From contig CM075103.1 in the NCBI GenBank assembly GCA_037576195.1, forward strand, positions 13,888,001 to 13,952,000: a stretch of 64,000 nt of DNA, in the 5' to 3' direction. The translations under genes and the position numbers were made by a program. The DNA is from Phytoseiulus persimilis (lineage: Eukaryota > Arthropoda > Arachnida > Mesostigmata > Phytoseiidae). Under the pieces are notes generated by a model. That model saw only the letters and a program-made list of their open reading frames with translations. It searched no databases and was not told the DNA's origin. Shown in pieces: positions 26,211 to 36,308 of the stretch (position 1 is its first letter; every line of letters starts with the position of its first letter).

Positions 26211-27254
26211 CCATCTCGACGGATCCTCCTAGAAACAGCATCGTGTTCCCCATGTGAAAGAACGGATTCCTGAAGTTCCCAGCCTTTTCCGTTGCCTAGA
26301 TCCAAATCTATTAACAAAAATCGGAAATAGTTCATTTAAATCCGCATGGTCAAGAGCAAACTCAAAACCATTATATCTCGAGAACCGCTTGGCGTGCAGC
26401 GTCGAACGACAACTTTTTGGGAAGCTCTCTTCGAGGGCTGTCTTCTCATATAGTCAGTGATCAGATCGCATGATTTCGAAGGCGTGAAAAATGGAAAGTT
26501 TCTCAATTAAGATGGTTCATACCCTCCCCAGCCGGCCAAGAATAGGCGATAACCAGAATGTAGCCCCGAGTGCCCTCTTCCTATTCGAGACGTTTCATCC
26601 AAGTCGAAGCGCAGCCTTCGGAGTTATCGCTCCCAGTGGTGACCGACCAGACTCTCTTTGACTTTGGAAATTCGACCCAAACGCGCTCGAAACGTTCAAA
26701 AGACTGTGGAAATCGCTGAACCACATCCGGTAGTCTTTTCTCCTCCTTTATTTTCTCTCCTGAAGGGTCTTCGACCCTCGAGATCGCTTTCTTCGGATCT
26801 TCACTCGGCATCGGCAAACGATGCGACGATCGTGAGGGCTGTCTTGAGGAACCCCGCTCTCTTGTCTCTCCTGAGACCGAACGACGCTCTGGTCGTCGAC
26901 CGTGGATTCAAAGACTCCGCGGACTCCATGTAAACTCTCGGATTCCAAGCTTTCATGCCAGCCATGAAAGGGAAAAGGAAGCAGTTGCCGCACAACGAAG
27001 CCAACGCCTCCCGCTTGGTGACGAAGATCCACCGATCGTTGAACCTGTACACGGCCGAAGCGCTGAACGCCCCGCGGTCCTCGAGATATAATGATTCCAA
27101 GTTTGGTCTTGACCATGCGGATTTGAATGAACTATTTCCAATCAATGTTAATAGATTCGGATCTAGGTAACGGAGAAGGCTGAAAGCTTCAGGGATACGT
27201 TTTTTCACATAGGGAGCAAGATCCTGCTGTTTTTGGGAAGATCCGTCGAGGTGG
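26211..27254. mobile_element. Decayed DDE-type DNA transposon between long inverted repeats
   Basis: About 180 bases at 26211-26392 are repeated in inverted orientation at about 27076-27254 (roughly 80% match; both contain the translation LDPNLLT-IGNSSFKSAWSR). Between them, a plus-strand frame (about 26764-27060) reads SASANDATIVRAVL, LVVDRGFKDS, GFQAFMPAMKGKRKQLPH and NEANASRLVTK. This is the pattern of DDE_Tnp_4/Harbinger-group transposases ('VDRGF' catalytic segment, then the basic 'EAN-x-SR-x-VTK' helix). An in-frame stop at 26931-26933 splits the frame, and the catalytic N-terminal part is missing. The element is therefore dead. Its exact ends and target duplication were not resolved. 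Confidence 0.65.
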
Positions 27255-27582
27255 AGCACCTAAACCTACCTTATCCGGCTGGACCCTTTGCATCGTAATC
27301 GTCGAGTCTATCGGATCTCAATCTAGCAAGGAATATTTCGCCCCAGAAGACCAAGTCAAAGATTCATGAACCGCAAACACAAAAAGTGTGCAGACCCTTT
27401 GTCTCAGAAATGTGACCAAATATGACTTGAAAACCAAAACGTCGGCAGGAAGCTTCCCATGGAAGTGTGGTAGAAAAATTGGCGCGGAAACCCGGGGCGC
27501 CTCCGTATCGAATCGTGAACCGCGATCGGGAACGTTTTCGCCCAGAATAACGACAAGAGGCATGTCCCGGCAGCGCATTCCG

Positions 27583-27673
27583 GCAACCGGGGCTCCCGGC
27601 CACGGTCCAAGGACAACAGCCTCCATGATATCCTTCCGGTATGATTCTTGGTTGATTTTCACACTCAGAGCCC
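27583..27673 (-). pseudogene. mariner/Tc1-type transposase fragment, second unit
   Basis: The minus strand reads LSVKINQESYRKDIMEAVVL followed by GPWPGAP, the counterpart of the fragment at 20736-20834. An inserted base or codon disrupts the LPW motif. It marks the left part of duplication unit B. Confidence 0.5.
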
Positions 27674-27697
27674 GTAAAATTCTGTTTCATCGATTAA

Positions 27698-28107
27698 TTT
27701 CCGAAATATCGGAACGAATCGGTTGAAACTGAAACGAACAGCCACGGGTACCAACTCACTACTCCAGGTCGGCCTGCAAGTGCTGATCTTCAATCATTCT
27801 ACGACAACGATTCGACTGTTGGTTTGACGCTCCGAAGAGGAGACCATCAGATGGGTCCCGTAATCAACTTGGCACAAATCTCCCTTGCAAATGCTCCTCA
27901 GGGAGTCCACCGCATACAGAACGAGTCCGTTGGGCGAGCTGGTGCGGAACTCGAACACCAGCGAAGAGTTGGCCCCTGTGAACCACTTTTTGAACTGCCG
28001 CGCCATCCGGATAGAGGATAAGAAACCCCGAAAGGAGTTTTGCCGCCGTTCTTTTCCCTCAGTTCTCTGCCATTCTTTCCTCGCCATTCGTTCCGATATT
28101 TCGGAAA
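27698..28107. mobile_element. Nonautonomous TTAA-flanked inverted-repeat element carrying an exon fragment
   Basis: The left end TTTCCGAAATATCGGAACGA (27698 on) is the exact reverse complement of the right end (to 28107); the perfect arms are at least 22 bases. Both ends abut TTAA (27694-27697 and 28108-28111). Unit A lacks this 410 bases at the equivalent point (about 20835-20850), so it is an insertion into unit B or a loss from A. TTAA duplication is characteristic of piggyBac-type transposition, although the CCC/GGG termini usual for that group are absent. No transposase is encoded. The interior holds a laminin-G-like coding fragment, listed separately. Confidence 0.8.
27901..27975 (-). 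pseudogene. Laminin-G-domain-like exon fragment inside the TTAA element
   Basis: After a good acceptor (TTCACAG) on the minus strand, the frame reads GANSS then LVFEFRTSSPNGLVLYAVD. This is the first two strands of a laminin G domain ('L-x-FEFRT-x-x-PNGLLLY' is the family hallmark). The domain does not continue: the following residues do not match the rest of the fold, and the open frame ends at 27794. It looks like part of a host exon captured by the element. The source gene is not in this window. Confidence 0.5.
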
Positions 28108-29123
28108 TTAATCGGCGGATATTTCAGGCAGGGTTCCCCATATTGAATTCCCTTACCCCAATGGACTAAACGCTGCTCTTCGACATGAAGGAACAGGAGT
28201 CTCAATCGTACGACTGAACCAGCGCGATAGATCCAGGATGGTTCGCGAGCCATTTGGGTCTCTGAGTTCGGAAAGTGATCACTGAATATATTATTTTGAT
28301 GTTTCAATCTGTGAAATTTTATCGGTGATAGGAAAACTCTCGTCGCGCTCGCTTTTGCGTGAAGTGCGAAGACGGTCTGCGCTGTATTTGAACTTTCACA
28401 GGATTCGCAGGATTTCACAGGACGTCGGACGCTTCGTTCTGGGAAGTCAATCTTGCATTCATTGTCCGAATAGAATCCTCAGAGGGCAGTGCAAACCATG
28501 GATACAAGATATCTCCGGACTCGATACTCTCTTCTGGAGATTTCTCAATGCAGTTCGAACCCAACTCAATGTTTCCCTCCCGAGACCTGACTCAGTTGTC
28601 TTTCTGCAGGATAAATGTGAAGCTTCTGCGTCCAAACAACTACCAACGCTTCGATTCTTCGGGATCACTTCGTCCGTTCAAAATCCTCCTCGTTCTCTGG
28701 AGCCTCTCCAGGATTCTGGCTCATTCGATGGTGTTTCTCTATTTTCGATCGGCTTGTGAACGACCCGCCTGATGGGAACTTTCCGCTCGACTCGAGTATG
28801 TCCGTTCATCAACAGAATGCGGTCATTGTTCGATGCTTCGAGGAAGCCCGAGGCGAAACAGCTCTCTCGAACTATGAACCGATTTTGGAATGCTCCGGCT
28901 CGTCGTAATCGGGAGCTCGAAGCCCTCGAGGGGTGCGAACTATCGAGCACCTGAAAAATGGGGAGCGGGGCTGGGAAGTTTCTGAACGCTCTATTACCGA
29001 GCTCATCGAGTTCAGCTCAGAAACCATCCCGAAGGGTTGATTCGAGAGAGCGGGAATGGAGAGGTCTACTCAGGGAGCGATGGCGAAGAAAGCACCTCCT
29101 CCGATTCACGGCGAGTGCAGATG

Positions 29124-29131
29124 TATAAAAA
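29124..29131 (+). promoter_or_regulatory. TATA box of GPDH copy 2
   Basis: TATAAAAA at the same distance (112 bases) from the start codon as in copy 1, with the same initiator region. The near-identical core begins about 330 bases upstream, so the core promoter is shared by both copies. Confidence 0.65.
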
Positions 29132-29235
29132 GGGTTCCGACCGGAGCAGTTTCACTCGGTCTCCGACTTCGGACTCAACAGCTCCTACAATCGACTCACG
29201 ACTCACTTCGACGTCTCTCCTCAACAAGAGAAATC

Positions 29236-31166
29236 ATGGTTCAGAAAGTCGCAATCGTCGGCTCGGGAAACTGGTGAGTAAACCTCCGGTCCTCGCCCTC
29301 AGCGGAAAGCCACGTCGGTCGATTCTCACTCGAGAATTTGATCCGAGTTGAGACAAGCGAAAACCCATTCTCAACGAGGAACCAGTTCTGGCTCGAATCG
29401 TTGTTCCGTTGCCCGACTTCATCTGGCGGTCGAACTTCCTTGCCCCCCCCCCTCTCTGAGTTCGACTCGAGAGAATCGCAACTCGAGATTTCCTCTCTCG
29501 AAAATCAGGAACGTTCGACCACCGGGTTTAAACGCTTTTCTTCTGATTTCAGGGGCTCGGTTATCGCCCGAATCGTCGGAAACAACGTGGTCACGCAGCC
29601 CGAACTCTTCGATCCGACGGTGAACATCTACGTTTACGAGGAGCTGGTCAATGGCAGGAAGCTCACGGAGATCATCAACACTGAGCATGAGAATGTCAAG
29701 TATCTGCCAGGATTCAAGGTAAAATAATTCATTCCACTGCGAGCGAACTTGTTTAGGCTGTGTCGGGGTCTTTGCCCATCAGTAGGATGGAGAGTCGACT
29801 TGGAGTTCATCACGTGTTGACATCTAACGAGATCCTCGGGTTGCAGATCCCTGCGAACGTGGTGGCCATCCCTAACGTGGTTGAAGCCTGCAAGGATGCT
29901 GATATCATAATATTCGTCTTGCCTCACAAGTTTGTGAAGCCTACCTGCACTCCTCTCGTTGGCAAGATTAAGAACACGGCCGTCGGACTGTCTCTCATCA
30001 AAGGTGAGGAATGTTTTGCGATGCTCATCGACTGATTCAATTCGGACTCAACGTGCGAGGCTGCTCTAGAGGGAAAAATTCTCCAAGCGAGGGTGAGGAA
30101 ATGCTTATCTTCATTTTTCCCGATTCCAGGTTTCGACATCGTGCCGGGGAAAGGCACTGTGCTGATCTCGAACGTCATCAAGGAGCTTCTAAACATTCCC
30201 TGCGGAGTTCTGATGGGCGCAAACCTGGCGAACGAGGTGAGTCTTCGGAGCAGCTCTTCACGGGGATGCGCTCCTGTCTGGCTCCTCAACGAAGGATACT
30301 CCCCGATACTGTTGAGTAATCAAAGCTTTTCTATCACAGGTCGCCGCGGAAAACTTCTGTGAAGCAACACTCGGTGTCAAATGTCGTGAGACAGGGAAGC
30401 TCCTCAAGAAGTTGGTGCAGACCAATTTCTTCAGGATTCGCATTACCGACGACATATCTGCCATTGAGATTTGCGGCTCCATCAAAAATATCGTCGCGTG
30501 CGGAGCCGGTTTCGTTGACGGCCTGGGTTTGGGTGACAACACAAAGGCTGCTGTTATTCGACTCGGACTGAAGGAAATGATCGCTTTCGCAAACGAATAC
30601 TATCCCGGAGCTAAGCTGGACACTTTTTTCGAGAGCTGTGGAGTGGCTGATCTGGTTACGACCTGCTACGGTAAGTTGACTCTTCGTGCGAAATGCCTGA
30701 TCATAAAGCCGACGAAACAGCCTGGGCATTGTGTTCAAGGATCTTCTCCCCCTTACAATGTTTTCGTCTCCCTCCTTCGAAGGTGGTCGTAATCGTAGGG
30801 TCTCGGAGGCTTTCGTCAGAGCGGGCGGCAAGAAGACGCTCGAGGAACTCGAGAAAGAAATGCTGAATGGACAGAAGTTGCAGGGCCCGGAAACCGCAGC
30901 CGAGGTGAGAGAGATTTTCGGGGAGGAATGAGAGAGAGGGAAAGAAAAGAAAAAAGAGAGAGAGCGTGCAATGCTGCATCGATAGGGTTGGGATCGCCCA
31001 GTAGATTCAACGCGCCTCGCTTCCATTGCAGGTTTATGAAATGCTCAAGCTCAACGAGCAGCTCGATAAGTTCCCGTTATTCGTTGCGGTGCACCGAATC
31101 TGCATCGGAGAGCTCGCACCAGGAGAGATGGTCGAATGCATTCGCAACCATCCTGAGCACGTGTGA
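29236..31166 (+). CDS. Gpdh1: Glycerol-3-phosphate dehydrogenase [NAD+], cytosolic, copy 2
   Basis: This is the second intact seven-exon gene for the same enzyme. Exons: 29236-29273, 29553-29718, 29847-30003, 30130-30236, 30340-30670, 30783-30904, 31032-31166; 351 aa. By eye only three coding differences from copy 1 are visible, all silent. They are in the Leu of the LLKK stretch, the second Leu of DGLGLG and the Thr of LDTFF. Introns are also nearly identical except for a few substitutions and about 10 extra bases in the last one. All splice sites, the GSGNWG loop and the catalytic Lys region are intact, so both copies should be functional. The same start logic applies as in copy 1. Confidence 0.97.
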
Positions 31167-31417
31167 AATCCCGCCTGCTAAGTTTGTTCCGACTGATCGA
31201 TCTGCGAACCGAAACTAGAACCCGTTAGATTCGACTCCCAAAAACCTCATCGGTGCTCGTCGAGCTGAATGTTATACTAATTCGACATTGTTAACAAAAG
31301 TCCTCTCAGAAAATATCCTCAAGCTCCACGCAGGAGCGACACTAGATCGCTGCAACCCGTGCTCCTGTTCATCATGGCCTGTTCTGTTAAGCCGAGTCGT
31401 GTTTTGCCTTGTTTCAC

Positions 31418-31423
31418 AATAAA
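31418..31423 (+). terminator. Polyadenylation signal of GPDH copy 2
   Basis: AATAAA about 250 bases after the stop codon, at the position equivalent to 24097 in copy 1. Confidence 0.7.
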
Positions 31424-32828
31424 CTTCTTCACTTTCGATTATTTCTGCATTCTCATTGATTATCCCGATTCCCATCGTGTCCGCGTCGCAGATTCCGGAT
31501 AGCCGGCTCGGAAGAGTCATGGGGCTCGGTCAACAGTCATCAAATCTTGGAAGGATGAGTCGCTGGCGCACGAAGCTCTAAACTCCTTTTTCTCAGATCC
31601 AGGCTGAGCGATGCGAGTCGGTATGAGTACTTCCCGTGCCGGCGGCATGAGTCGTCTGATTCGGCCATCCATCGGTACCGCACCCAAGAAGGTCGAAGTT
31701 TGCAATTTTTAGAAAAGAGATCACTTCGCCGCGTCCGCGGTTCTTCGAATCGTGGGATCAGGTTCAAATTAGTAGCGTCCCCCTCACAAGTAACCCTTCA
31801 CTAATGGTCGGTGGGGGACGGTTCTGAACAGTTCCATGCGGTTTGTTTCCTGTGTGAAGAATTCGGAAGAGAATAATAGTTCCGGCTCGGCTGGAGCACC
31901 GATGTGAAGGGAGTCATGTCGCGTTCCCTCCTGGACGCCATAACCCGGCGGCCTCTCGAGCCGTTCCGGCGATTTTCTTTGCCTGAGAGCTGGGAAAGAG
32001 ACGCATTCTTTCCAACCCTGTTGAAATCGGGCGTTTTCTGTAAATTGAAGACGGTGACGGCCAATTCTCGTGCGAAAGAATCTCCGCGCGACGTCAACTC
32101 CTGCGCAGGGCCGATTTCAGCGCGGATGAGGGTCGCGCGTGGTACCATGTGGTAAGAAGCGGCCATTATAAATTTTTCCGTTTGCGAAATGCGAGAAAAC
32201 ACGGTCCTGATTCTAGAGGCTTATTGTCTTTTTGAGACGAGAGCTTTTGGTCAATGGACGGTGCGCGATTCTTGGCGACTTCGTAATTCATGGCGTTCGC
32301 ACACATTCAGGATCAAAATCCTTCGCGAGCGTAACGAGCGGCACCCCATCGCACTAGCTACAGTATCAAGACCTGTGCGCTGGAATCGGCCCCGCGCGGA
32401 AGTTGGCCCTGCGTGGAAGGTGCCTCGCGCGGAAATTGGCTGTCACCGTCCAAGACGAGGAAGAAGTTCCATTGTTTTTCGAGACGGCGAAAAAATGTAT
32501 TCCGCTTTTCAGAGCATATCCTCCGACCGGGAAACCATGCGATAAGCTGGAAGCATAAGCCTGTTTACACAACGCTGTGACGGGGAGAATCCAGCAGCTA
32601 GAGAGCGGGTCGGCGGCGCGAAGAATTCCCCGTAGCAGGTGGTCTGATTAGTCGAACGTGTTGGTGAGCGTCCCTCGTGTGAAAGTTTCTCGGGAAAACA
32701 TCTCTGTCCCGTGGAAACGCGTTCCGCGGGAATGCCGCGTTCATGACGCACTCTCCCTCTACCTCCAAAGCGGTAAATCGGGAACGATGCGTCTTCTTCT
32801 CAGTTTTCAGGCAAAAATTAAATGCCAA

Positions 32829-33714
32829 TAGGAAACGCAACATCAGTCCAGACAGAGTGTTTTCTTCAGAATCGATCCGAAGTCCATCCACAGCTGAATA
32901 TGTGATCTATTTCCATGTTCTCCTTCTTGGAGACAAACCGGTTGAAACTCCAGAACCGGCTTCCTGGCTGACCAACGGTGGAGGTCTACCTGTCGGAGCA
33001 GTTTCTCGGAGGTGCCCCCAGGATATATGGAGAGCATCTGAACTGATTGTTAGCTGTTAGAAGATTATCATGTTCGATCCCGATGAATCACGATTTGGGT
33101 AAAGCTCATCCAGATAACATCTTCAAAGCCTGAATATATACAGCAGTCATCATAGGAACCGAGTGGACAGGATGCGACCCTGAACGATTCTCCGCTATGA
33201 TGGAGTCTTGCAACGCTCCTTCCGGCAGAAACACAGACAGCGAGGCTATCTGAAGTAGTGTGAGTGCTTCCTTGACTCAGTTGTCACATTTCGGCATTAA
33301 GCCGTCTTACCAGATTTTGAATGGAAGTTCCACTTGTTCCCACTTCAGCGGCGTAAGTGGTGAAGGAATTTGAACATGTCCAGGCCAGAGTTGGTGTAGC
33401 CCCCGAATCCTGAAGGTAGCGAGCTATGATCGGTCCCACTGCACAACGACTTCATTTTCCCGCGAATCGCGGCGCCTCAAGTGTTGAAATTCTCACGAGA
33501 AAGCAAAACATGCTTTTGTGGAATAGTGAGCCCTCCTTCCACAAATGAATGGCGAGTGTCGGCTGTGTGAACGACGAAGATGCAGTCAAGAAAGGAAGGA
33601 CTTCAAGATCAACTGCCACCTGATTGACGTCGCAAGAAAGGAGCATTTCCGGTCGCCGGCGCATCCTTCGAGTCGTGAGTCCTTGAGTTCCAGAAATGGA
33701 AGTTATTATGTATT
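32829..33714. other. Spacer downstream of duplication unit B
   Basis: Short frames only; no motif, RNA gene or repeat recognised. Confidence 0.45.
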
Positions 33715-33915
33715 CTGAAATAGATTCATGAGCCGCAAACCCAAAATGTGTCCAGACTTTTTGACGCCAAGATGACGCGATAACCAAAACGTCGGCAGCA
33801 AGCTTTCAATGGGAGTGTGAGAAGAGGTTTCGCCGCGGTAACCCGGGCGCATCCAAATTGAATCCCCAACCGGGATCGAGAATGCTTCCGACCAGAATAA
33901 CGACAAGAGCAACGT
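33715..33915. repeat. Start of a third, partial duplication unit
   Basis: The sequence from GATTCATGAGCCGCAAAC to CCAGAATAACGACAAGAG matches 27362-27560, the stretch just before GPDH copy 2 (roughly 75-80%). On the minus strand both copies share similar translations, such as ADVLVFKS / ADVLVIAS and FVFAVHES / FGFAAHES. Similarity fades after about 33930, and no third GPDH gene follows in the window. Confidence 0.65.
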
Positions 33916-33929
33916 ATCGGAGGTTCAGC

Positions 33930-35585
33930 TCCGGGAATCGGCTTGAGCGGTGAACTTTTCGAGCAATGAAGCTCAGTAACGATCGTCGCCTCCGATGGAG
34001 AAATTTGACCGTATTTACCACCTTCTTGGAGGCAAGATGGCTAACTGTTCGGCGGTGAAGTTCATGGACCATTCTTTACCAAACGCTTCTCCTCTGCTGC
34101 TGTCGACTCGAACAACGTATTCTTGCACACTGTGTCCCATCCCTCTCAGTCAGCATCGTTGCCGAATCTGTTTCGACCGTTCGTTTGCCGAGGAGTGCCG
34201 TGTACGCACGGGTGCACGGCATGCATGATCTAACCAGGAACGATCGGCGATGGAGTCGCTGAATCATTGAATCGCACTGAGCGATAATCGTTTGACCATC
34301 CACCCACTGGTCGCTTCGCTGAGTTACGACTTCATTCTCATTGACTGCATATTCCCGATTGGGCTATTGCTGGGTGGTCACGGAGAAAGAATAATCGGTC
34401 CGCGGCGAGGCACGTGGAGGACAAGAACGCTTTTCACAAGGAGCCCCGAAGAGTTCTCCCGAGAGCTGCCAGTGGGAAATCCCGCTCCTGAGAATGCGCT
34501 CTGACAAAAATTTTCATGTGGAGAGATGAAAACCTCGCGCCTCACCGCTGCTCGTTATCCTCTCGAGCTTGTGGGTAGCCACCAAAATGCTGCCCACTTT
34601 CGGAACTTCTGTCGTTGGACACACTCCTGACGTGCGATGCTTCGCTGTTTTGCCTATCCCGTCCCCAGGAGTCTCCTCCCCCGCCACCTCATCCCCTACG
34701 GACATTATCGCATGCTCCTTCCCGGGTCTCCAGTTCACGGAGTTTTCAATCAAATGAACAGCACCGATGGGATGACGTGAGCCAAACTCGCACTAGAGAA
34801 ATCGCGGGAATATGCCGAACTTAGAGGATCGATTCGGAAGTAAACACAAATCCTCGCTCGACCACGCATTCCTCGCCTTGTCGCGCAGTTTCGTCACCTA
34901 TTTTATGACAAACGACTCGCTCTATGTACACTATTAACATTCCACACTGTTCACGTGCGTACAACCAGGAACCTCTTCACGGGAGCGCCCGCCGCCGGAG
35001 GAGGTGTCACACGTTGTTGCCTCGATGCGTGGCGCTGTGCATGACACGTAGCGTGACGGCTTTTCTGGCTGGCTGCTCGCCTGTCCAGCTCGCTGAAATG
35101 TTCTCGGCTTTTGCGACAGAAGCCTCGTCAGGACATCTGTCACATCACCGGAGATTTTCAAGCTCCGTTGGTCACGGGTGTTACATTGGTTGTTTCCCGC
35201 AGCGTTCTCTGAGATCATGCGAGCGCTCGACGGGAGAATCCAGAACTCAGAGGTGCTGAGATGCTCCTCCGGGAACATCCGGGAAAGAGACGCGCAGCGG
35301 CCGTCGCTATGGGAGAATGCAATCTTTATCAGGTATCACAAGATTGTTAGTGATCGTCCCCTCTGGATCACTCGCAGACATCGTTTGGGAGAGACTGCGG
35401 GGCCTATTACATCGATTTCGCATCCAGCAGCTGGCGTCGAAGAATGGCTCCTCGCAGTGGATTCCGGTTTCCGCCGTACGGCTCGGCTCGTTAAGTGTGA
35501 ACCAAGCATATCGTTGGTCGTTATTCGTTCTTTCGTCGTTGCCGTTTTTTGCGTTCCGGCCGCTAATCGACATTATTCACGACAG
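33930..35585. other. Region without a recognised gene before the NRF-6 pseudogene
   Basis: It holds scattered frames up to about 114 codons. Some of it may be further decayed NRF-6-like sequence, since the pseudogene exons begin at its right end, but I could not match individual exons. Confidence 0.4.
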
Positions 35586-36308
35586 TGCAACAATGAAATG
35601 ATGAAAGCCATCGAGTATCGGTCACACGCTCACGTACCGTCCTACCTAATCGGAGTTTTGATGGGATACGTCATGGTGCGCTGGAGCGAGCGCGAGTTCA
35701 CTCATGTGTGCGCCAATCTGTCCAAAGGGCGCACTTCAAATTCCCATTTTTCCGATCCCTATCTTGCTTGCGAATTTATTTCGCAAAGGCAAAGGGAGTG
35801 AATTGAGCACCGATCGATTCTGGGGTTCGGATACCCAGTGCATCAGTCTATTTTGCCATCTTCGATTCATTCCGTGCCGATAGCAGCATCCTCGTGTCAT
35901 GGCTGAACTCTTCCTGAGACAGTTGCTGTGGGTCTGTTGTGTAACCCGAACGACCTCCGAGCTGGAGCCTGAAGCTGGCGCACTCCGACTAAAGACCTCC
36001 AAGTGAAATTGCGAAACTTCGAACGAGTTCACATACGATGACTGCCCGCTCTGTGACCTTGAACATATTTTTCGATGAGATGCCGATTGGTGCCCTCGTC
36101 TTCGTCGTCGCTGTTTCTGGCCGCCCCGTCTGCGGCCCGCGTGGCCAACACCGAAATTCATTCCCAGTACCTGGATGACGAAAATTCAGTTGCAATGACC
36201 CCTTCTGGGACCGTCTGGATTTGGAGATACAAGTCGGCTATGCAGGCGCCGCTTTGGCTCCTCGTTCACTCCGGCTGACGGTCGCCTGCGTCCGAGGATG
36301 CGGGAGTA
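35586..36308 (+). pseudogene. Decayed partial copy of the NRF-6-like gene
   Basis: The stretch 35586-35694 follows a conserved acceptor (GACAG). It reads EMMKAIEYRSHAHVPSYLIG then VLMGYVMVRWSE, against EMMKAIYYRPHAHVASYVIG then VVMGYVMVNWSE in exon 15 of the intact gene. The donor after it is lost. At about 36200-36308 the DNA resembles exon 17 (CTGACGGTCGCCTGCGT against TTGACGGTCGTCTGCGT), but with stops and shifts. No convincing copies of the N-terminal exons or of exons 18-19 were found. The copy has the same orientation as the intact gene and is about 19 kb away. Confidence 0.6.

Larger units (their letters stand above)
27583..32828. repeat. Tandem duplication unit B containing GPDH copy 2
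   Basis: This is the partner of 20736-25456. Relative to unit A it contains a 410-bp insertion at 27698-28107 and lacks about 400 bases of the downstream spacer. The gene core is shifted by 7311 bases up to exon 6 and by 7321 bases from exon 7 on, because of a short insertion in the last intron. Confidence 0.85.

Noticed and set aside
30334..31026. 230-codon minus-strand open frame (and a similar one at 23092-23658)
   Set aside because: It is the antisense shadow of GPDH exons 5-6 and the introns between; the plus strand encodes the enzyme with perfect splice phases.
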